A DNA stretch of 5,432 nt from a candidate division CSSED10-310 bacterium. Its GTDB lineage: Bacteria > CSSED10-310 > JAFGJC01. Within the stretch, counting starts at the first letter, position 1, and every line of letters begins with the position of its first letter. The translations under genes and the position numbers were made by a program. The notes beneath the pieces are model-generated. The model was given only the letters and a program-made list of their open reading frames with translations, searched no databases and was not told the origin of the DNA. Shown one piece after another: positions 1-4,663 of the stretch. The stretch is taken from contig JAFGJC010000411.1 in NCBI GenBank assembly GCA_016929305.1, positions 1 to 5,432 on the forward strand. Reading direction: 5' to 3'.

Positions 1-135
1 AATTCCGTCCATGGGCATATCCCGATATTTCCGGACGGTCTTGCGGTCGATTTTTAACTGCTTCGCTACCTTCGAAACATTGCCACTTTTTTTTATCTCT
101 GACTTAATGTCGCTAATCATTTCCCATCCTTTCAT
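1..135 (-). CDS. istA: IS21-family transposase IstA, N-terminal 45 residues (runs off left edge)
   Basis: This is the beginning of the DDE transposase of an IS21-family element, which normally works with the AAA+ helper IstB. The 45 visible codons start MKGWEMISDIKSEIKKSG and include a helix-turn-helix (about residues 18-38) ending in KIDRKTVRKY, the typical DNA-binding head of IstA. The catalytic domain and istB would lie left of position 1. I chose the ATG at 133-135 over the in-frame ATG at 118-120 for two reasons. A GGAGG lies 8 bases before it, and IstA proteins commonly open with a short segment like MKGWEM. The reading frame is open to the window edge, so nothing shows whether the rest is intact. 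The family call is firm; activity cannot be judged. Confidence 0.85.
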   Translation of the reverse strand, partial: MKGWEMISDIKSEIKKSGNVSKVAKQLKIDRKTVRKYRDMPMDGI

Positions 136-143
136 CTGCTGTT

Positions 144-148
144 CCTCC
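144..148 (-). promoter_or_regulatory. Ribosome binding site of istA (GGAGG)
   Basis: A perfect GGAGG on the minus strand is followed by 8 bases and then ATG. It fixes the istA start at position 135 rather than 120. Confidence 0.75.
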
Positions 149-186
149 ATTCAATGAGGAACCATACAATATATTTCTTGAAAAAA

Positions 187-408
187 TGGGGATTCTTAGT
201 GACCAATTCATTACACGGTCCAGTTTTCCGGAATAAATTCCTCGATCATCAGCTAAATTACTCCCACTGAATAATTCAATTCCATTCTTATCTACTCCGG
301 AAAAAGTGGGGAATTTTGTTGGCCAATTACTGGGGATTTTTAATGGCCGGTAACAGTGCTGACTGGCCAATAACTTTTCCCCACTTTTTGGCCAATAAGA
401 ATCCCCAG
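187..408. repeat. Five-copy IS21 terminal repeat cluster, TGGGGATTCTTATTGGCC-like
   Basis: Five related units are visible. Plus orientation: 187-204 (TGGGGATTCTTAGTGACC), 301-324 (AAAAAGTGGGGA then TTGGCC) and 331-348 (TGGGGATTTTTAATGGCC). Minus orientation: 365-389 and 390-408, whose reverse complements give AAAAAGTGGGGA...TTGGCC and CTGGGGATTCTTATTGGCC. IS21-family ends are known to carry several copies of a transposase-binding repeat, so these are probably IstA binding sites. The mix of direct and inverted copies lets 301-348 fold back on 365-408. Confidence 0.7.
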
Positions 409-440
409 TTTGGAAGATGGAGTAAAGGGTGCTAATTGTC

Positions 441-737
441 AAGGCGTTACCGAGGTGCCAGGTGTTTGGGTGACTAGCCCCCGGGACCGGATTTTACCTT
501 GTTTGTTTTTTATTGGTTTTCAAAAATTAGACCAGCAGGATCAGAGTGTGAGGTGAAAAGAAACTTTTTTATAAATCGATTCAGTTAGCCCAAATCGTTA
601 ACCTGAGAATTTGTTTCAAAGAGTTGAATAAAATTTTTTGGTTAAGTTAGCCTAATATTATCCCAATTAATTTAAAGAATAAGATAATGCGATAGGGCTG
701 GATCGTTTATTATAATATCTTCAACAATTTATATTGA
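441..737. other. Non-coding, AT-rich spacer between the IS21 end and the tRNA fragment
   Basis: I see no plausible gene here. From about 510 onward the DNA is strongly AT-rich. It contains a spaced pair of AGTTAGCCYAA repeats, a perfect TATAAT at 711-716 without a recognisable -35 at 16-18 bp, and a small inverted repeat ending at the tRNA fragment. The 409-490 part is more GC-rich (it includes CCCCCGGGACCGG) and probably contains the IS21 tip and its target junction. If the tRNA fragment is the island boundary, this stretch is ordinary host flank downstream of a tRNA gene plus the IS insertion. Confidence 0.5.
583..656 (+). repeat. Spaced imperfect direct repeat AGTTAGCCYAAAT
   Basis: AGTTAGCCCAAAT (583-595) and AGTTAGCCTAAT (645-656) are two near-identical copies about 62 bp apart, in the AT-rich DNA 80-155 bp from the putative att site. 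Short direct repeats beside an att core can be arm-type sites for an integrase. However, these lie on the presumed host side, so they may equally be coincidental. Confidence 0.35.
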
Positions 738-739
738 AG
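719..739. repeat. Inverted repeat CTTCAA/TTGAAG at the tRNA 3' end
   Basis: CTTCAA (719-724) and TTGAAG (734-739) form a perfect 6-bp inverted repeat with a 9-base AT spacer, directly after the 3' end of the tRNA fragment on the minus strand. It could be a weak terminator of the ancestral tRNA transcript, but no T-run follows, so this is tentative. Confidence 0.25.
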
Positions 740-780
740 CCAACGCGGGGATTTGAACCCCGGACCTGCTGATTACGAGT
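738..780 (-). other. 3' fragment of tRNA-Thr(CGU): probable island attachment site (att core)
   Basis: Read on the minus strand, this is the second half of a tRNA. It has anticodon loop CTCGTAA with anticodon CGT (Thr), then TCAGC as the 3' side of the anticodon stem and AGGTC as variable region. A T-arm follows (stem CGGGG/CCCCG, loop TTCAAAT), then acceptor strand CGTTGGC and discriminator T, then TCA, so CCA is not encoded. Past 780 the sequence has no 5' anticodon strand, no D-arm box and no GCCAACG start, so it is a fragment and not a gene. tRNA 3' halves are classic targets of P4-type tyrosine integrases, and such an integrase starts 26 bases away. The identity ends in the anticodon loop, which suggests the crossover was there. 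Confidence 0.75.
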
Positions 781-806
781 GCTGATTTTTTTGATCGGAA
801 GCTCAA

Positions 807-2021
807 ATGGAAGAGAGAAAATCTAAAAAAAATAAACATAAAATCCCGGCGGAAAAACCAATAAATCTAACTAAGAAGGTCATTGAGTCATTGCCCAAGC
901 CAACGAATCCACGAGGGAAACGGTACTATTACGAGAAACTTCAAAAGTTCGGAGTATGTGTATATCCGTCAGGTCAGAAAAGTTTCTTCGTTGAGTACAC
1001 GGTCGAAAAATTCGGAAAAAAGTGCCGTAAGTTTCACACCCTGGGCAAGTTCGGGAAACTGACCTTGGACGCTGCAATAAAAAAAGCGAAGGTCACCTTC
1101 GGAAAGGTTAGCGAGGGTTGTGATCCGTTTGCTGAGGAGAGCGATAAGAGCAACGGATACCTTCTGAGTGAATGGATTGATGAATACCTGGAGAAGATCA
1201 GACATTACAAAAAAGGAATCCGGGAAGATTTAAGATATCTGGGGTGGGCAAAAGAACAATGGGGTGACCGCCCGTTGAACTCACTCACCCCGGTTGAGAT
1301 TGAGAAGTATTTCCTCAAGATCGCTGACAGCGGCAGGAAAACAACTGCAAATCGTTGGCTGGCTTCTATAAGAGCATGTCTACAGGAAGCCTGGCGCAAG
1401 GAAGAAATAGTAAGCAATCCTGCAATGAAAGTTAAACCCCTGTCAGAAGGTGATCCCCGACGAAGAGTGCTGTTTGCTGACGAACTGGAGCGATTCAAGG
1501 AGGCGCTGGATAGGCTGCCGGATATATATGCCGGAGCAGCCTTCAAACTCATGCTGGTTTCCGGTGCCAGGTTGAGTGAGGTTTTGAACGCAAAGTGGGA
1601 GGATATTGATTTTGAGAACAAACGCTGGGTACTCCCCAATCCTAAGAGCGGGAAAAGGCAGTTTATACCACTCACGGAAGTAAGACGGAAAATTCTGAAG
1701 GACCTTCCACAGCTCGGATTGTATGTGATAGCAGGAAAGTATCCGGACAAGCCCAGAGCGGATTTGAAGCGATCCTGGAAGAGTCTGCTGGAGATGGCAG
1801 AGCTTGAGAAAGTTACTATTCATGATTTGCGAAGAACCTTCGGGTTGCGGTATGCCAAAAAACACGGGCTTCATATCGCCTCCAAGATGTTGCGTCACAG
1901 TGATATTCGGCTCACAGAACGGCATTATGCCCCATTTGAGCTGCCTGAACTTACGGAACTGGCTGAGGATACCGATCTTGATCTGTTTTCAGGTAATGAT
2001 GGAAACTCGGATAACCAATAA
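807..2021 (+). CDS. Tyrosine recombinase / genomic-island integrase (P4-like), 404 aa
   Basis: This is a site-specific recombinase that inserts and excises an island by strand exchange at an att site. Residues about 20-100 look like the Arm-type DNA-binding domain of P4-like integrases (DUF4102 style), with FGVCVYPSGQKSFFVEY and a later LGKFGKLTLDAAIKKA. Residues about 118-205 are the SAM-like core-binding domain, and about 220-380 are the catalytic domain. All active-site residues are visible: Arg255 in VSGARLSEV, Lys280 in the PNPKSGK hairpin, His339 and Arg342 in HDLRRTF, His364 in LRHSD, and nucleophile Tyr374 in RHYAP. Length is normal and the frame is intact, so it looks functional. GGAAG (797-801) lies 5 bases before the ATG. 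It reads away from the tRNA-Thr fragment, which is its likely target. Confidence 0.93.
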   Translation: MEERKSKKNKHKIPAEKPINLTKKVIESLPKPTNPRGKRYYYEKLQKFGVCVYPSGQKSFFVEYTVEKFGKKCRKFHTLGKFGKLTLDAAIKKAKVTFGKVSEGCDPFAEESDKSNGYLLSEWIDEYLEKIRHYKKGIREDLRYLGWAKEQWGDRPLNSLTPVEIEKYFLKIADSGRKTTANRWLASIRACLQEAWRKEEIVSNPAMKVKPLSEGDPRRRVLFADELERFKEALDRLPDIYAGAAFKLMLVSGARLSEVLNAKWEDIDFENKRWVLPNPKSGKRQFIPLTEVRRKILKDLPQLGLYVIAGKYPDKPRADLKRSWKSLLEMAELEKVTIHDLRRTFGLRYAKKHGLHIASKMLRHSDIRLTERHYAPFELPELTELAEDTDLDLFSGNDGNSDNQ

Positions 2022-2036
2022 TCACACCATTCATTT

Positions 2037-2069
2037 GGCACCAAGTCGGCACCAAGTCGGCACCAAGCT
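2037..2069 (+). repeat. Three tandem 11-bp units GGCACCAAGTC
   Basis: GGCACCAAGTC occurs at 2037-2047 and 2048-2058, followed by GGCACCAAGCT at 2059-2069. The array begins 16 bases after the integrase stop. Eleven base pairs is close to one helical turn, so all three copies would face the same side of the DNA, as binding sites often do. Integrase or excisionase binding is an inference. The unit is not palindromic and cannot fold on itself. Confidence 0.7.
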
Positions 2070-2086
2070 CTGCGAACATTCTTCGC

Positions 2087-2125
2087 GTAAATCCGCCGAT
2101 TTTGCTACTCAAAATTCGGTTTTAC
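2087..2125 (+). terminator. Possible weak terminator hairpin after the integrase
   Basis: CCGATTTTG (2096-2104) pairs with CAAAATTCGG (2110-2119) around loop CTACT with one bulged base. Outside it, GTAAA (2087-2091) can pair with TTTAC (2121-2125). Four T residues follow the inner stem. The stem is AT-rich and the T-run short, so this is at best a weak intrinsic terminator that would separate the integrase from the next gene. Confidence 0.35.
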
Positions 2126-2215
2126 AGCTTGATATGAGGTATATGCTTCCCTCACCTCCGAAACTGTGTTATTTTCTGAAAAACACCGGATTTATGGGGG
2201 TTTTTTGAATAGAAT

Positions 2216-3616
2216 ATGAGCAGACTAAAGGACATTTTAGAACAATCGGAGGGCAAGACGCTGGAATACAAGCGCGACCTCTCCTCTATCAAACCTGTCC
2301 TGAAAACTCTGGTTGCTTTCGCGAACACGTCCGGAGGTATGGTTGTCATCGGTGTTGACGATAAGAAGAATGTGATCGGTCTTTCCAACCCGGAGATGGA
2401 TGAAGAAAGACTGTCCAATGCCATTGCTGATGACATCGGTCCAGTAATTCTGCCTGATATCGACATCATCCGTGAAAATGATAAATCAGTAATCATCGTG
2501 AAAGTTGCCCGGTTTCCCGGACCATTCTTTCTGAAATCGCTGGGACATGAGAAGGGCGTATTTGTCCGGCTGGGTTCTACCAACCGGGTTGCCAGCGAGG
2601 ATATGCTGTCAGAACTCAAGCGTTCCAGGGATCATCTCGCATTCGATCAATTACCTTGTATCGGGGCTGAATATGACGACCTGGATATCTCTTCAATCCA
2701 GAAAGCATTCAGGAGTGTTGTGCGGGAAATCAATAATTCGAAGCTGGAAAGCCTGGGTGTCCTGATTCGATATGGGAAGATCCTTGTTCCGTCCAATGGC
2801 GGAGTTATTCTCTTTGGTAATAGTTCTGCTCGTGAGCGGTTTTTTCCGGATGCCCAGGTTCGATGTGCCCGGTTCGCGGGAAAAGAGAAAGTCGATTTCA
2901 TCGACCGGCTGGATATAGAAGGAACCGTCCTGGATACTCTGACCGAGGTTCCCAAGTTCATCCGGCGTAACACCCGAATGGCTGCAAAGATCGAGGGTAT
3001 GCAGCGTCAGGATATTCCGGAATATCCGGTCATCGCTCTCCGGGAAGCCCTCACCAACGCTGTTGCTCATACTGATTACACTCTTCGGGGAATGCAGATT
3101 ATGGTTGCAATATTCTCAGACCGCCTGGAAATCCAGAATCCGGGGATGCTGCCATTCGGGATGACCCTGGACGATCTCAAGTCGGGTGTGAGCAAAATTC
3201 GGAATCCGGTGATCGCTAGAGTGCTCCGGGAACTCGATTACATGGAGAAGTGGGGAACCGGGTACAGACGGATTATTGAGGATTGTGATGCCGGTGGATA
3301 TCCACATCCGGAATGGCAGGAATTGAGCACGGTGATACGGATTAAATTCAGTCCATCACTCAATATCCCTGATCGGATGAGACTCGATGATACCGTAAGT
3401 GATACTCTAAATGATACTGTAATTGACACCTTAAATGAGAGACAGAAATGGTTTATTCAGCAGCTATCTCAAGGTCTGCGTGTCAACGCTGAGAGCATTT
3501 CAAAAAAATATGGCGTTGCTTTGATTACTGCAAAAAGAGACATAAAGATCTTAAAGGATAAAAGATTGATCTTTTATGAAGGTTCTTCAAAAAAAGGATT
3601 TTACAAAATTCAGTAG
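2216..3616 (+). CDS. AlbA_2 (Schlafen-like) / GHKL-type ATPase / winged-helix protein, COG2865 type, 466 aa
   Basis: The domain order is clear. Residues about 5-135 are an AlbA_2 domain: EGKTLEYKRDL (12-22), LVAFANTSGGMVVIGVDD (32-49) and FVRLGSTNRVASEDM (116-130). Residues about 270-378 are the HATPase_c_4 ATP-binding domain, with N-box REALTNAVAHTDY (Asn281), IQNPGMLPFG (306-315), IRNPVIARVL (328-337) and the glycine motif EKWGTGYRRI (344-353). Residues about 408-466 form a winged helix, preceded by a DT-rich linker repeat. These proteins are annotated as predicted transcriptional regulators or RNA/DNA-binding ATPases, and they are frequent on mobile elements and in defence-rich regions. 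The biochemical role is unproven, and homology does not settle regulator versus defence effector. An in-frame TAG two codons upstream fixes the ATG at 2216 as the first possible start. Its Shine-Dalgarno is poor (GGGGG 15 bases upstream), so translation may be weak. The frame is intact. Confidence 0.85.
   Translation: MSRLKDILEQSEGKTLEYKRDLSSIKPVLKTLVAFANTSGGMVVIGVDDKKNVIGLSNPEMDEERLSNAIADDIGPVILPDIDIIRENDKSVIIVKVARFPGPFFLKSLGHEKGVFVRLGSTNRVASEDMLSELKRSRDHLAFDQLPCIGAEYDDLDISSIQKAFRSVVREINNSKLESLGVLIRYGKILVPSNGGVILFGNSSARERFFPDAQVRCARFAGKEKVDFIDRLDIEGTVLDTLTEVPKFIRRNTRMAAKIEGMQRQDIPEYPVIALREALTNAVAHTDYTLRGMQIMVAIFSDRLEIQNPGMLPFGMTLDDLKSGVSKIRNPVIARVLRELDYMEKWGTGYRRIIEDCDAGGYPHPEWQELSTVIRIKFSPSLNIPDRMRLDDTVSDTLNDTVIDTLNERQKWFIQQLSQGLRVNAESISKKYGVALITAKRDIKILKDKRLIFYEGSSKKGFYKIQ
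3386..3436 (+). repeat. In-frame degenerate tandem repeat encoding DDTVSDTLNDTVIDTLN
   Basis: Residues 391-407 of the ATPase protein are four consecutive D-T-V/L-x units, encoded by repeating GATAC(C/T)-like triplets. They form the flexible joint between the ATP-binding domain and the winged helix. Similar DTVNDT-like linkers are, from memory, common in this protein family, so the feature supports the family call and may vary in copy number between strains. Confidence 0.6.
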
Positions 3617-3679
3617 TCCCTAAACCAGCAAAAGTTCAATATTTTTATAAATCCACTTACAATATCAGTGTTTTGGTAT

Positions 3680-3715
3680 GGGGTCGGTCGTAATGACAAC
3701 CGAAAATTGAACCCC
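3680..3715. other. Composite hairpin in the intergenic region (unassigned)
   Basis: CGGTCGT (3685-3691) pairs with ACAACCG (3696-3702) around loop AATG with a single C-A mismatch. An outer GGGGT (3680-3684) can pair with ACCCC (3711-3715). It is followed at 3737-3743 by GAGGAGG, a strong Shine-Dalgarno-like sequence with only a five-codon frame after it (TTG at 3754, TAA at 3766). This may be a leftover end and gene start of a vanished mobile element. I do not recognise a known RNA family. Confidence 0.3.
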
Positions 3716-3789
3716 CGCGCTACTGCACTACTTTCTGAGGAGGATAACCTGAGTTGCTAATCATATAATTTGGTAAATAGAGGATCTAA

Positions 3790-3801
3790 TTTCGCAGAAA
3801 T
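3790..3801 (+). repeat. Left copy of a 12-bp inverted repeat bracketing the orphan gene (TTTCGCAGAAAT)
   Basis: TTTCGCAGAAAT is the exact reverse complement of ATTTCTGCGAAA at 4564-4575. The two copies enclose the membrane-protein gene with about 760 bp between them. Confidence 0.5.
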
Positions 3802-3804
3802 AAT

Positions 3805-3830
3805 TTGACACAAATTAGAATAAAGTGTCA
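3805..3830 (+). promoter_or_regulatory. TTGACA box inside a TGACAC/GTGTCA inverted repeat upstream of the orphan gene
   Basis: TTGACA (3805-3810) matches the sigma-70 -35 consensus, but no convincing -10 lies 16-18 bp downstream. TAGAAT at 3816 is too close to serve. TGACAC (3806-3811) and GTGTCA (3825-3830) form a perfect 6-bp dyad with a 13-base spacer, 35 bp before the start codon at 3865. It could be an operator or regulator half-sites. This is tentative. Confidence 0.3.
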
Positions 3831-3864
3831 GGATGTTTTGAAAAGGTACGCGGGAGTTAATTGA

Positions 3865-4524
3865 ATGAAATACAAAATGAAAATTGGGTATTTAAACAAT
3901 ATTATTGCGTCGATAATATCTGTGATAGCAATTTTTATAGCCTTAAATGCAAACCGTATTGCAAAGAAATCAAATGAGATAGCTCTTAAACAAGTTAGTG
4001 AGAACTTAAAAATAATTGACTTTTATAGCCGAGGATTTTTTTCTTCACAAAAAGAGGATTACTTTGCGACACAGCAAAAATTAAGACTAGCAAATCTGGG
4101 AGGGGCACCTGCTTCAATTGTTGAGATCAAAGCGATCATTTCATATAAAAACATTTTAATACCAATAGAATTAAGAGATTATGGCAACGCTTATCAGGGA
4201 TACAATAAAGTTCAAGGAATTAAGGCAATATTTATAGAGGTTTTAAATACATGTCCGGGCCACGGTCTTTTCTCCACAGAGAGAAAAAGAAATGATTTCA
4301 TAACTTTGCCATTCAAGATAGAAGCATATGATACGGTTGATTTGGACATGGAAACGTGGATGATCTGTACTGGTAAGGATATTTTTGAGTTTGGTAAAAA
4401 TTCTGACGATTCACTAAAAGAGAATTACTCTCCAATTAAAGTTGAATATATATTAAAGACAAGCTCTGGATCAGAGATAATTACACCAAAGATAGAATGT
4501 TGGTATATAAAAAGGAATATATAA
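3865..4524 (+). CDS. Unrecognised 219-aa protein with one N-terminal membrane helix
   Basis: I do not recognise this family. Residues about 9-28 (NNIIASIISVIAIFIALNAN) form one hydrophobic helix, followed by a basic, polar segment (RIAKKSNEIALKQ), which suggests a helical stalk on the cytoplasmic side. There is no cleavage site typical of a secreted protein. The remainder (about 55-219) alternates short hydrophobic stretches with polar turns, e.g. QQKLRLANLGGAPASIVEIK, ILIPIEL and IKVEYIL, consistent with a mainly beta, immunoglobulin-like fold. I see no catalytic motif; the two cysteines in the middle (130, 168) and the one at 212 do not form a metal-site pattern. The ATG at 3865 has GGGAG 8 bases upstream; a second in-frame ATG at 3877 lacks such a site. 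Base composition is far more AT-rich than the two upstream genes (17 of 60 bases G or C at 3961-4020), which suggests separate acquisition. Confidence 0.75.
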   Translation: MKYKMKIGYLNNIIASIISVIAIFIALNANRIAKKSNEIALKQVSENLKIIDFYSRGFFSSQKEDYFATQQKLRLANLGGAPASIVEIKAIISYKNILIPIELRDYGNAYQGYNKVQGIKAIFIEVLNTCPGHGLFSTERKRNDFITLPFKIEAYDTVDLDMETWMICTGKDIFEFGKNSDDSLKENYSPIKVEYILKTSSGSEIITPKIECWYIKRNI

Positions 4525-4563
4525 ATCGAATAGTCAAATTTAAACTTGTGATTATGTAACATG

Positions 4564-4575
4564 ATTTCTGCGAAA
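4564..4575 (-). repeat. Right copy of the 12-bp inverted repeat (ATTTCTGCGAAA)
   Basis: This is the exact reverse complement of 3790-3801. It ends just before the DNA that probably begins the IS256-type element (about 4576 onward), so it is either the right edge of a cassette or part of the IS end. Confidence 0.5.
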
Positions 4576-4636
4576 AGGAGATTGGCGTTGAAATAAAAAG
4601 TCAGTCATAGCATCCTCAAAGTTGCAAAACTTAACC

Positions 4637-4651
4637 GTGGCGAGATGCCAC
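4637..4651 (+). promoter_or_regulatory. Small hairpin directly before the IS256 transposase Shine-Dalgarno
   Basis: GTGGC (4637-4641) and GCCAC (4647-4651) form a perfect 5-bp stem with loop GAGAT, immediately followed by AAGGAGG (4652-4658) and, 5 bases later, the ATG at 4664. A hairpin here could reduce transposase translation from read-through transcripts, a known theme in insertion sequences. That role is inferred. Confidence 0.4.
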
Positions 4652-4663
4652 AAGGAGGAAGCG

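Larger units (their letters stand above)
1..440 (-). mobile_element. IS21-family insertion sequence, 5' end (partial)
   Basis: The element is recognised by the IstA start at 135 and the cluster of related repeats at 187-408 upstream of it, which is the usual design of IS21-family ends. The outer tip is not resolved. On the minus strand the segment at about 415-440 reads CTTGACAATTAGCACCC, and IS21 tips usually begin with TG, so the true end lies somewhere around 430-475. No target-site duplication can be tested because the other end is outside the window. Confidence 0.65.

Noticed and set aside
113..442. A 109-codon minus-strand open frame across the IS21 end
   Set aside because: It lies in a different frame from istA, is built from the terminal repeats, and its product shows no domain. 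The istA start with its GGAGG is inside the same region in another frame.
705..716. TATAAT at 711-716 as the integrase promoter
   Set aside because: No -35 match lies 16-18 bp upstream and the region is AT-rich, so a chance -10 is likely. It is noted only in the spacer entry.
738..806. A complete tRNA-Thr gene on the minus strand
   Set aside because: There is no D-arm, no 5' acceptor strand and no 5' anticodon strand beyond 780; only the 3' half is present.
1205..1925. Long minus-strand open frames opposite the integrase
   Set aside because: They are antisense shadows of an intact, well-recognised gene.
2037..2069. GGCACCAAGTCGG resembles the end of a Cas9 tracrRNA (GGCACCGAGTCGG)
   Set aside because: The tracrRNA end needs an inverted GGTGC to form its hairpin; here the unit repeats directly, and no CRISPR array or cas gene is present.
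1804..2208. A plus-strand open frame overlapping the integrase 3' end, possibly a frameshifted C-terminal extension
   Set aside because: The integrase is complete with its Tyr nucleophile and a normal C-terminus in its own frame, and the overlapping product resembles nothing.
4622..4663. Earlier start (TTG at 4622) for the IS256 transposase
   Set aside because: AAGGAGG at 4652-4658 is correctly spaced for the ATG at 4664, and family similarity begins there.
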